DNA from: Aestuariivita sp.
GTDB taxonomy: Bacteria > Pseudomonadota > Alphaproteobacteria > Rhodobacterales > Rhodobacteraceae
Direction of reading: 5' to 3'
NCBI RefSeq assembly: GCF_021404545.1
Contig: NZ_JAAWWD010000037.1
Coordinates: 1 to 64,000, forward strand
DNA: 64,000 bases
In this document: in pieces, positions 52,201-59,818 of the stretch
Numbering within the stretch: position 1 is the first letter of the stretch
Layout: each line of letters begins with the position of its first letter
The notes under the pieces: model-generated
Database searches by the model: none
Told to the model about the DNA's origin: nothing
Seen by the model: only the letters and a program-made list of their open reading frames with translations
Made by a program: the position numbers and the translations under genes

Positions 52201-52599
52201 CGTCTCGCCCTTGTCCTGCCAATGGCCGTCACTGGTCTGCATCTTACCCTTGGACAGCAGGGTGGACAGACGGGCATAGGCGGTCCGGTCCTGCGGATAC
52301 GCCAGCAGCTCGGTGCCGCACATCGTCACCAGGCGCGCCCCGATCAGGGGGCGGACACAGGCTTTTTGCGCCTCTGTATGGATCCGTACCACCCCGGCCA
52401 GCGTGTTGCGATCCGCGATGCCGATCCGGTCATATCCAAGACGGTTTGCCGTGGCGGTCAGATCAACCGCGTCAGAGGCGGCCCGCAAAAAGGAAAAGCA
52501 ACTGGCCAGGCCGAATTCCACATACCGGCTTGGCGGGTTTTGTGTGAACCCGTCCGCCTCGCCCAATGTGCGCCGCTTATGGCCTTCCTGCACAGGCAT
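49270..52599 (-). CDS. dnaE2: Error-prone DNA polymerase DnaE2
   Basis: 1109 aa. Alpha subunit-type translesion polymerase. N-terminal PHP domain ([22 protein letters not shown]...), palm motifs including [38 protein letters not shown] (catalytic DID, about 396-433), then [12 protein letters not shown] and helix-hairpin-helix/OB regions. Part of the SOS mutasome with ImuA and ImuB; follows imuB with a 1-nt overlap (TGATG). Controlled by the LexA box at 54774. Confidence 0.96.
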   Translation of the reverse strand: [1109 protein letters not shown]

Positions 52600-54143
52600 C
52601 AGATGAAAAATCCATGCAGGAACCAGCGCGGTGCGCCACCTCTGCCGTCATGTAACAGCCCCTCACGATAGAGCCAGAAACGACGCCCGCCCTGAACCTC
52701 GACCTTGTAGTAATCGCGCAGCCGGGTGCTGGGACGATCCAGCCACCATTCCGGCGCGATGCGTTCGGGTCCCGCGTGGCGGGCGGATTTGTAGACCACC
52801 CGCCGCCAGCGAAACTGGGAAGGGGGCCCCTCCGGCACGGAATAGATCACGTGCACTTCCTCGGCCGGGGACAAAAGGCGCAAAGGGCGCTCGCGGGGCA
52901 ATGCGGGGGGTGCGGCGGGCGCGGCGGTCAGCGCCGGGACCCGCCCTTCGACGCGTTCGGGCTTATGGGTTTGGGTCCATGTGGGCCATGTCACCTTATC
53001 CTTGCCCAACCGGGCTGTCAGCCGATCCAGCAATCCGGCGATATCCGCGTCGCTGTCGGGTTGGCCATCAAGCCGCTCCTGCGTAAGCGAGACAGGCTCC
53101 ACCCGCGTGGCCTCCAGCGTCAGCAGATCGAAGCCAAATCCGGGATCCATCCTGACAAGCTTGCCATCGAACAGGCGCAGCATATGGGCGGGGTCGCGGC
53201 TGGCCCGGGCCGTTCCCAATTGAACGGTCCTGTATTCGCTGTCGATCCGGTAAATGGTCAGGCGCATGTGGCGGGCGCCCTGCTCGGCTTGTGCAAGCTG
53301 GGTGCAGAGGTCTTCCACAAGGCCTTTGAGATGCGGAACGGGGTCGATCACCGGTTCGGCCAGGCGCGCGCGGGCTATGAAATACGGCCGGTCCGGCGGG
53401 GCGTTCAGGGGATCGGGCGCCCGCCCCAGCGCCCGATCCAGCAGGATCAGCGGATTGCGATCCACCGCCAGATCGGCAAAGCGGCGCATCAGCGACACGC
53501 GGGGCATATCGGCCAGAGCGCCGATTGTTTTCAGGCCAAGCCGGGTCAGCAAACGGGTTGTGGCCTGATCCAGGCCAAGGGCGATCACCGGCAGCGGGGC
53601 CAGATGATGCGCCACATCCCGACCCGTGCAGATCGTGAGATCGGGGTCATACCGGGCCAGGGCCCGCGCCGCGCCGCGTGTCGGCGCCATCGCCACCCGC
53701 GCTGTCAGCCCCTGCATGGCAAACCGCTGGCATATGTCACGCAACAGCCCCGCGGGCCCGCCGAACAGATGTGCGGCCCCCGTCACATCAAGGGCCAGCC
53801 CGTCATCTGCGTCCTGTACCGTCCAGGGGCACCAGCGCCGCGTCCAATACATCAGCCGCTGCATCAAAGCGTGGTCGCCGTCCAGATCCGCAGGCTCGAC
53901 CTGCAAATCGGGATGGATCGCCTGGGCATCGACCACACGTTCACCGGGCTGCATGCCCCGCGCATGTGCCGCGTGATTGATGCTGTGAAGCACCGGACCG
54001 TGGGGGCCATCACGCGACAGCGCAACCGGCACATTATCCCCCGGACCGGTCCGATACTGGGACGTCATCCGCCTCCACCGTTCCATCGTCAGGGCGGGGA
54101 ACCAGACGAAAACGATCTGCTGTTCTGACGGCCTTTGGGTCAT
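52599..54143 (-). CDS. imuB: ImuB, Y-family polymerase-like mutasome protein
   Basis: 514 aa from ATG 54143 (MTQRPSEQQIVFVWFPALTMERWRRM), chosen because the N-terminus matches the Y-family/ImuB start. It interacts with DnaE2 and the beta clamp; catalytic Asp/Glu are typically lost in ImuB. Seen: AHARGMQPGERVVDAQAIHPDLQ and DADDGLALDVTGAAHLFGG (about 110-128). Overlaps imuA by 110 nt and dnaE2 by 1 nt. Confidence 0.93.
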   Translation of the reverse strand: MTQRPSEQQIVFVWFPALTMERWRRMTSQYRTGPGDNVPVALSRDGPHGPVLHSINHAAHARGMQPGERVVDAQAIHPDLQVEPADLDGDHALMQRLMYWTRRWCPWTVQDADDGLALDVTGAAHLFGGPAGLLRDICQRFAMQGLTARVAMAPTRGAARALARYDPDLTICTGRDVAHHLAPLPVIALGLDQATTRLLTRLGLKTIGALADMPRVSLMRRFADLAVDRNPLILLDRALGRAPDPLNAPPDRPYFIARARLAEPVIDPVPHLKGLVEDLCTQLAQAEQGARHMRLTIYRIDSEYRTVQLGTARASRDPAHMLRLFDGKLVRMDPGFGFDLLTLEATRVEPVSLTQERLDGQPDSDADIAGLLDRLTARLGKDKVTWPTWTQTHKPERVEGRVPALTAAPAAPPALPRERPLRLLSPAEEVHVIYSVPEGPPSQFRWRRVVYKSARHAGPERIAPEWWLDRPSTRLRDYYKVEVQGGRRFWLYREGLLHDGRGGAPRWFLHGFFI

Positions 54144-54759
54144 GGCGGGCAATCCAACGCCCGGGCGGGCGCCCCCGGGCACGAAACAGTTCGGCCTCCC
54201 ATTGCGGGTGACCCGGTGAGTGGGTGTCGTGGGCGTGCGGCTCCGAGGGTATGGAGGCCACACGCCACCGCGCGCGGGCAGCACTCAACCCGCCGGGATC
54301 GCCGCTGCGGATCAGATAAACCGGCACCCCTGACCCCTCGGCCCGCAAGGCCAGCCGCTTTGTGGCAACAAAACTGAGCGCGGCCGGTCCGCCGTAAATC
54401 TCGCCAATAACAGCCGACAGACCCGCGCAGGCGGCGCCTTCTTCCATGGCCCACAGAACGTCCCTCGGGTGGCTGACCGTGACTTGCAGGACCGCATGGT
54501 CGACGCCCAAGGCGCGCAGACCCGGTGTATAAAGCTGTCCGTTTTCCTGCCGGGAGAGGTAATCCTGAACCCAAAGGATCGGCCCATCCGCATCGCGCAA
54601 TAAAGCCAGAACAAAGCCTGTGGCGGCAGGGTCGGTTGGCAAGGAGGGAAAGACATCCGTCAAAACCGGCCGCTCGGCAGGGGCGGCCAGGTTCTGTCTG
54701 GCCGATAGCTTGCGCTTTGGCAGACGCAGGATCTGCCCGTATGAAGAATCGTTTTCCAT
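54034..54759 (-). CDS. imuA: ImuA, RecA-like SOS mutasome protein
   Basis: 241 aa (MENDSSYGQILRLPKRKLSARQNLA...). RecA/SulA-like fold with GPILWVQDYLSRQENGQLYTPGLRALGVDHAVLQ (about 58-92). First gene of imuA–imuB–dnaE2. A perfect LexA box lies 15 bp upstream. The C-terminal part overlaps the start of imuB, suggesting translational coupling. Confidence 0.9.
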   Translation of the reverse strand: MENDSSYGQILRLPKRKLSARQNLAAPAERPVLTDVFPSLPTDPAATGFVLALLRDADGPILWVQDYLSRQENGQLYTPGLRALGVDHAVLQVTVSHPRDVLWAMEEGAACAGLSAVIGEIYGGPAALSFVATKRLALRAEGSGVPVYLIRSGDPGGLSAARARWRVASIPSEPHAHDTHSPGHPQWEAELFRARGRPPGRWIARHDPKAVRTADRFRLVPRPDDGTVEADDVPVSDRSGG

Positions 54760-54773
54760 GCACGGATAGTATT

Positions 54774-54788
54774 GTTCACTCTTTGTTC
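54774..54788 (-). promoter_or_regulatory. LexA (SOS) box of imuA–imuB–dnaE2
   Basis: GTTC-N7-GTTC (GTTCACTCTTTGTTC), the alphaproteobacterial LexA operator, 15 bp upstream of the imuA start codon. Confidence 0.9.
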
Positions 54789-54996
54789 TAAAAATGCCAG
54801 ACTATTTCCACCCGCCATGATCGCGTCTGTGCGATCTGTCCCGTGATGCCGAGCCCTGTTGTCGGCAAGGACTCAAACGTGGCAGGAATTACGGGCGCGC
54901 GGGATGACCGGGACGCGCCATGGGTGATATGGCTGGGGGCCAACCAGGCCTGTCAACGGGGGGGCCCATACCTGCTACCCAGACCAAGGAGCCCAT

Positions 54997-55599
54997 ATGC
55001 GACGCTACAACAGCCGCTCAGACAACGCGCTGCCGCCACGTCAGATGCCGGTCTTGGGAGCCCTGCTTTGCACCTGCCTTGCAGTCTGGGGCATGATGCC
55101 CGCATCATCCCGCGCACAGGAGGCCGATTTGCAACTCACGCCGCACTGGGAATTCGTCGCCGATACCGTCATGGGCGGTGTGTCGCGCGGCGCGCTGCGC
55201 GTCGAGACATCGCAGGGGCGCACCGCCACGCGGCTGACCGGCCAGGTGTCGCTGGATAACAATGGCGGTTTTGTCCAGATGGCGATGGATCTGGGCCCCG
55301 GGCGCGTGCTCCTGGATGCCAGCGGATATACCGGCGTTGAGATCGTGCTGCGCGGCAATGGCGAACGGTATGATCTGCGCCTGCGCACCGACGCGCTGAC
55401 CCGGCCATGGCAATCTTTTCGCACGGAGTTCCTGGCGCCGCCGGATTGGACCGCGATCCGCATCCCGTTTTCCCGGTTCGATCCGCACCGGACAGAGGTG
55501 CGGTTTGATCCCGCGCGCCTGCGCCGGGTTGGCATCCTCGCCATCGGACGGGAATTTGCGGCGGATATCTCTGTCGCTTCGATCGGGTTTTATCGTTGA
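54997..55599 (+). CDS. CIA30-family (NADH:ubiquinone oxidoreductase intermediate-associated) protein
   Basis: 200 aa, ATG 54997 with CAAGGAGCCCAT upstream. An N-terminal signal-like segment (MPVLGALLCTCLAVWGMMPASSRA, about 17-40) precedes the CIA30 beta-sandwich: WEFVADTVMGGVSRGALRVE (about 50-69), SLDNNGGFVQMAMDLG, and TAIRIPFSRFDP near 150-161. Export is predicted, unlike the mitochondrial assembly factor. Function in bacteria unknown. Confidence 0.85.
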   Translation: MRRYNSRSDNALPPRQMPVLGALLCTCLAVWGMMPASSRAQEADLQLTPHWEFVADTVMGGVSRGALRVETSQGRTATRLTGQVSLDNNGGFVQMAMDLGPGRVLLDASGYTGVEIVLRGNGERYDLRLRTDALTRPWQSFRTEFLAPPDWTAIRIPFSRFDPHRTEVRFDPARLRRVGILAIGREFAADISVASIGFYR

Positions 55600-55632
55600 T
55601 CCGGCTGGCGGCGGGTGACACGCCGCAGGGTT

Positions 55633-55974
55633 TCAACCGTCCTTTTTGTCGAACATCTCCAGTTTGAGCGCGGGCATCGCACCCATCCAGATTGCGTGAT
55701 CGCGGTGGTCCTTGAGATCGTCGCCGGTGTCGGGATGAATAAACACGGTCAGCCCCTGCCGGTTCAGCGCCAGCCACGGAATGATCTGTGCAAAGGCCTC
55801 AGGCTCAAAAGCAAGCTGGCAAGACCACATCGGGTGCGGTCCCACGGGGCGCTCATGCACGCGGCCCATCTGGGCCCCGAACCTGTCGCGCACCGCTGCA
55901 CAGAGCGCGCGGGCTGGATCGACGGAGGTGGCGTCGAAATAGACATGGGCGTGATAGCCTTTGATGGTGTCCAT
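55633..55974 (-). CDS. DOPA 4,5-dioxygenase family protein
   Basis: 113 aa. Family motifs: YHAHVYFD (about 7-14), GPHPMWSCQLAFEPEAF (about 45-61), and HPDTGDDLKDHRDHAIWMG (about 80-98), with several His likely to bind metal. Similar small proteins occur widely in proteobacteria, where the true substrate is often unknown. Convergent with the CIA30 gene. Confidence 0.88.
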   Translation of the reverse strand: MDTIKGYHAHVYFDATSVDPARALCAAVRDRFGAQMGRVHERPVGPHPMWSCQLAFEPEAFAQIIPWLALNRQGLTVFIHPDTGDDLKDHRDHAIWMGAMPALKLEMFDKKDG

Positions 55975-56538
55975 CTGTGTCTCCTGTGCGGTCGGGCTGC
56001 CCTCACCCTAGCCGCACATCTGCTTCGTCAAAAGGCGCATGCGCGAACATCTGCTGTGCGCATCAGGCCGTGAAAGACGCGGCGCTGGCCGATAGCGGGT
56101 GTTTTCTTTCTTCGGGGATCGCTGACGACAAATCCATTCGGCCGCAACCAGGACAGGCGATCATTGGGGGTTGAACGCCTACCTCTCGCGAAAGCATTCC
56201 CGCTGTACTCCTTGTTCAGAACGCGGGACCTCTTGCCGTCATTGGCGTTCTCCCTTGCGCCCCTGAAAACGCTGCCCAGCACATCGCAAATACTGTTCCC
56301 GGCTATGGGGTTGCGGGTTTCCGGTCCGAGCTTAAGCCTTGGTCAGATCACTGATGGTCCGACTATCATAAGGCGCGGTCCGGTGGCGCGGCACCAAGGT
56401 CCGTCCCGTAATTCTTTCAAGGAATGGTCGGTGCGTGGTCTTTGCGATGAAATCTGTGCCGGAGAGGTGCGATTCTCTTTTCAAAGGAACCGGGGTCGGG
56501 CAAGAGTGGAGGTGAGCCCACCCCTGTCGGAGCGCGTG
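55975..56538. other. Intergenic region
   Basis: 564 bp. The track ORF from 56164 runs in frame into the RidA gene, but its first 125 residues show no conservation pattern, so the region is treated as non-coding. It contains the promoters of the minus-strand dioxygenase and of ridA. No RNA or repeat was identified. Confidence 0.4.
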
Positions 56539-56934
56539 ATGAAATCCCTGAACCCTGCGTCAATCTCACCGCCATTTGCGCGTTATGCGCATGGGGTGGA
56601 ACTTCCGGCCGGGGCCCGCATCGTGCGCACATCCGGTCAGCTTGGGCTGGCAGCGGATGGATCGGTGCCCGAGGCTCCGTTCGATCAGGCGCAGATTTGT
56701 TTTGCAAACATTACAGCGATCCTGGCAGAGGCCCGCATGACCGCGCGGGATGTGGTGCATGTGTCCGCCTATGTGACCGACCGCGCGCATATGCAGGGCT
56801 ATATGGCGGCGCGCGATGCGTTTCTGGCAGAATGCCCGGAGGGCCATTTGCCGTCCTCGACGCTGGTGATCGTGTCGGGTTTTACCCGGCCCGAGTTCAA
56901 GGTCGAGGTCGAGGTTTGGGCCGCCGCTGACTAG
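56539..56934 (+). CDS. RidA (YjgF/YER057c/UK114) family protein
   Basis: 131 aa from ATG 56539 (MKSLNPASISPPFARYAHGVELPAGARIVRTSGQLG). The family deaminates reactive enamine/imine intermediates. Seen: SGQLGLAADGSVPE, FDQAQICFANITAILAEARMTARDVVHVSAYVTD, and the C-terminal PSSTLVIVSGFTRPEFKVEVEVWA. Some canonical RidA arginine residues are absent or moved, so deaminase activity is not certain. Confidence 0.88.
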   Translation: MKSLNPASISPPFARYAHGVELPAGARIVRTSGQLGLAADGSVPEAPFDQAQICFANITAILAEARMTARDVVHVSAYVTDRAHMQGYMAARDAFLAECPEGHLPSSTLVIVSGFTRPEFKVEVEVWAAAD

Positions 56935-56958
56935 CTTGCGCCGGGTGTGGCCGGAGCG

Positions 56959-56978
56959 TTGGGGGGCCAGCCCCCCAA
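56959..56978. repeat. TTGGGGGG-CCAG-CCCCCCAA hairpin and flanking C-rich element
   Basis: A perfect 8-bp stem with a CCAG loop, followed by ACCCCCCCGCCGGTATTTCGAAAGAGAAGAAG. It is 25 bp after the RidA stop and 234 bp before ribB. I recall similar G6-CCAG-C6 plus GTATTT elements in many Rhodobacterales intergenic regions. Probably a terminator or a dispersed repeat. Confidence 0.6.
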
Positions 56979-57211
56979 CCCCCCCGCCGGTATTTCGAAA
57001 GAGAAGAAGCAGGGTGGGGCGGGGCGTTTTGTGTGATCTTATCTGCCAGGCCTGCAAGGACTGTGCTGAGCGTGGTTGCGCTATCTGGTGAAGGTGTCGG
57101 CGACCGTGCGGCTGTCGCAAGAGCGGCCCGTTTCGGCGCCATGTCGCACTGGTCAAATGCTGAGCACCACGGTATCTGGCGGACACAGCGAGGATAAAAG
57201 GCGGTTGCCCC

Positions 57212-58333
57212 ATGAGCTATGAGACCCCCGGACCGGTAGAGAGTGACTGGGCGGATGCCATCTCTCCCATCGACGAGATCATCGACGAGGCGCGCAATGG
57301 GCGCATGTTTATTCTGGTCGATCACGAGGATCGCGAGAATGAGGGCGATCTGGTGATCCCCGCGCAGATGGCAACGCCGGAGGCGATCAACTTCATGGCG
57401 ACCTATGGGCGCGGGCTGATCTGTCTGAGCCTTCCGGGCGAGCGGATCGACGCGCTGGGGCTGGAGCTGATGTCGACGAATAACTCATCGCGCCATGAGA
57501 CGGCCTTTACGATTTCGATCGAGGCGCGGGAGGGGGTCTCCACCGGCATTTCCGCCCATGACCGCGCCCGGACCGTGGCAGTAGCCATCGATGCGACCAA
57601 GGGCGCGGCGGATATTGCCACGCCGGGCCATGTTTTTCCGCTGCGGGCCAAGAATGGCGGGGTGCTGGTGAGGGCAGGCCACACCGAGGCCGCGATGGAT
57701 CTGTCGCGTTTGGCCGGGCTGAACCCGTCGGGCGTGATCTGCGAGATCATGAACGAGGACGGCACCATGGCGCGGTTGCCCGATCTGGTGGGGTTTGCGC
57801 AGAAACATGGGCTGAAGATCGGCACGATCAGCGATCTGATCGCCTATCGGCGGCGGCATGACAATCTGGTCACCTTGAAGAGCGAAGAGGAGGTTACCTC
57901 GGAGTTCGGCGGGGACTGGACGTTGCGGATTTATGAGGATCAGACCCAGGGCGCTGAGCATATCGCGCTGATCAAGGGCGACATCTCGGGCGACACGCCG
58001 GTTCTGGTGCGCATGCATGCGATGGACCCGATGATGGATGTGGTCGGCCTGGGCGCGCCCGGTCGCGCGGCGGAGTTCGGCCGCGCGATGACCAAGGTCG
58101 CCGAGGCGGGACGCGGCGTCGTCGTTCTGTTGCGTGACACCCGCATGAGGCTGGACACCGATGAGGCGCGTCATCCCGCGACGTTGCGCCAATACGGGCT
58201 GGGCGCCCAGATCCTGTCGTCGCTGGGTCTGTCGCAGCTGGAGCTGTTGACCGACAGCCCCAAACCCAATGTGGTGGGGCTGGACGCTTACGGTCTCGAA
58301 ATTGTCGGCACGCGCAAAATCTCGGAGGGCTGA
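57212..58333 (+). CDS. ribB: 3,4-Dihydroxy-2-butanone-4-phosphate synthase with degenerate GTP cyclohydrolase II-like domain
   Basis: 373 aa. N-terminal RibB domain (about 1-210): FILVDHEDRENEGDLVIPA, TNNSSRHETAFTISIEARE, GHVFPLRAKNGGVLVRAGHTEAAMDL. The C-terminal half (about 215-373) resembles RibA, but where GCH II has a Zn-binding Cys cluster (GDxxGSxRCDCG) this protein reads RMHAMDPMMDVVGLGAPG, with no Cys. So it probably makes DHBP only. First gene of ribB–ribH–nusB. Riboflavin pathway. Confidence 0.93.
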   Translation: MSYETPGPVESDWADAISPIDEIIDEARNGRMFILVDHEDRENEGDLVIPAQMATPEAINFMATYGRGLICLSLPGERIDALGLELMSTNNSSRHETAFTISIEAREGVSTGISAHDRARTVAVAIDATKGAADIATPGHVFPLRAKNGGVLVRAGHTEAAMDLSRLAGLNPSGVICEIMNEDGTMARLPDLVGFAQKHGLKIGTISDLIAYRRRHDNLVTLKSEEEVTSEFGGDWTLRIYEDQTQGAEHIALIKGDISGDTPVLVRMHAMDPMMDVVGLGAPGRAAEFGRAMTKVAEAGRGVVVLLRDTRMRLDTDEARHPATLRQYGLGAQILSSLGLSQLELLTDSPKPNVVGLDAYGLEIVGTRKISEG

Positions 58334-58336
58334 GGG

Positions 58337-58885
58337 ATGGCTGGATCGGAAACCCATTACACCCTGCCGCGCCCGGCGTTTGACAATCCGGTCAAGCTGT
58401 TGATCGTGGTTGCGCCCTATTACAAGGACATCGCGGACAATCTGGTGGCCGGCGCCAAGGCCGAGATTGAGGCGGTCGGCGGCACCTGGGAGCTGGTTGA
58501 GGTGCCCGGCGCGCTGGAGGTGCCCACGGCCATTTCGCTGGCTGACCGGCGCAGCGATTTCGATGGCTATGTGGCGCTGGGTTGTGTGATCCGAGGCGAG
58601 ACCACGCATTACGAGACGGTGTGCAATGACAGCAGCCGCGCGATCCAGCTAATGGGGTTGCAGGGGCTTTGCATCGGCAACGGGATCCTCACGGTCGAGA
58701 CCCGCGCTCAGGCAGAGGTGCGCGCTGACGCAAAGGGGCAGAACAAAGGCGGAGGGGCCGCTGCGGCCGCCTTGCATCTTGTCGCGCTGGCCCGTAAGTG
58801 GAGCGGCCAGAGCAAGGGCATCGGGTTCAAGCCTGCGGGCAGCGACCAGGGTGCCGATCAGTCGGACGGATCGTCAAACGCATGA
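58337..58885 (+). CDS. ribH: 6,7-Dimethyl-8-ribityllumazine synthase
   Basis: 182 aa, condenses the RibB product with the ribityl pyrimidine. Seen: VAPYYKDIADNLVAGAKAEIEA (about 28-49), VPGALEVPTAI (about 56-66), and GCVIRGETTHYETV (about 84-97) with the catalytic His, and LCIGNGILTVET. The start is 3 bp after the ribB stop; its end overlaps nusB by ATGA. Confidence 0.95.
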   Translation: MAGSETHYTLPRPAFDNPVKLLIVVAPYYKDIADNLVAGAKAEIEAVGGTWELVEVPGALEVPTAISLADRRSDFDGYVALGCVIRGETTHYETVCNDSSRAIQLMGLQGLCIGNGILTVETRAQAEVRADAKGQNKGGGAAAAALHLVALARKWSGQSKGIGFKPAGSDQGADQSDGSSNA

Positions 58886-59364
58886 GCAGCCAGGCTCCCA
58901 AACTGTCGGGCAACCAGAAACGCAAGATGCGCTCTGCCGCGCGCCTTTATGCGGTGCAGGCGCTGTTTCAAATGGAAGCCTCGGGTCAGCCCAGCCCGCA
59001 GGTCGTGCGGGAGTTCCTCGATCACCGGTTCGGCGCCGTGTACGAAGGCGACGAGATGGCCGAGGGCGACATTGATCTGTTTGCCAAGCTTGTCGAGGAT
59101 GCGGTCAATCATCAGGCGCTGATCGACCAGATGACGGATCGTGCGCTGGTGGCCAAATGGCCCATTGCGCGGATTGATCCAACGCTTCGCGGGCTTTTCC
59201 GTGCCGCTGGCGCCGAGTTGAACCACGGGGAGGCACCGCCAAAGGTGGTGATCAATGAGTTCGTGGATATCGCGCGGGCGTTTTTTCCCGAAGGGCGCGA
59301 ACCGAAATTCGTGAACGCCGTTCTTGATCATATGGCCCGGGAGGCGCGGCCGGACGCGTTCTGA
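58882..59364 (+). CDS. nusB: Transcription antitermination protein NusB
   Basis: 160 aa from ATG 58882 (MSSQAPKLSGNQKRKMRSAARLYAVQALFQME), the track's upstream start lying inside ribH. NusB binds boxA RNA with NusE for rRNA antitermination. The conserved RLYAVQALFQ (about 21-30) and INEFVDIARAFFP (about 123-135) motifs are visible. Overlaps ribH by ATGA, the usual ribH–nusB coupling. Confidence 0.93.
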   Translation: MSSQAPKLSGNQKRKMRSAARLYAVQALFQMEASGQPSPQVVREFLDHRFGAVYEGDEMAEGDIDLFAKLVEDAVNHQALIDQMTDRALVAKWPIARIDPTLRGLFRAAGAELNHGEAPPKVVINEFVDIARAFFPEGREPKFVNAVLDHMAREARPDAF

Positions 59365-59497
59365 GGGCAACAATGTCGCGAGGATCCGCTATCGGCTGCA
59401 AATGGCTCATCTCGTCGCGTTAACCGGAAAAAAACCGGCGTGCGATATCGACAAAATGCCCCATATCTCTAGGTTATAGGGCAGTGAGGAAAGAAAC

Positions 59498-59818
59498 ATG
59501 CCTGACCTGATCAAACTCTATATCCGACATTCGCTGATTGGTTTCGCGATTGCCGGGGTCTTTGTGGCCGCTCTGCTTTATCTGAATGTGATGAACCTTT
59601 GGACGCTGGTCTCCAATGACCAGTCCGCGATCTTGGTCGTCTTCATTCTGTGGTTTTTCAACGGTGTGGTCTTTGCCAGCGTTCAGTTCGCTTATGCGGT
59701 GATGAACCTGGCGGAGAAGCCTGACCGCTCTGGCGGGAAGGGTGTGACGCCCTTCGTTCTGGCGCCCCAAAAGGCGCTGGTCCATGCGCCGCGTCGGCCC
59801 TCAGGGCTTAAGCGCTGA
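59498..59818 (+). CDS. Small two-helix membrane protein, unknown function
   Basis: 106 aa. Two membrane segments (about 12-33, LIGFAIAGVFVAALLYLNVMNL, and about 44-66, ILVVFILWFFNGVVFASVQFAYA) and a basic C-terminal tail. AGTGAGGAAAGAAAC precedes ATG 59498. Conserved-looking in composition but no named family is recognised. Follows nusB by 133 bp with its own likely promoter. Confidence 0.72.
   Translation: MPDLIKLYIRHSLIGFAIAGVFVAALLYLNVMNLWTLVSNDQSAILVVFILWFFNGVVFASVQFAYAVMNLAEKPDRSGGKGVTPFVLAPQKALVHAPRRPSGLKR

Noticed and set aside
52776-54128. 450-aa plus-strand ORF
   Set aside because: Antisense of imuB; no conserved motif.
56935-57211. FMN riboswitch before ribB
   Set aside because: The conserved RFN sequence blocks were not seen; only the G6-CCAG-C6 hairpin is present.
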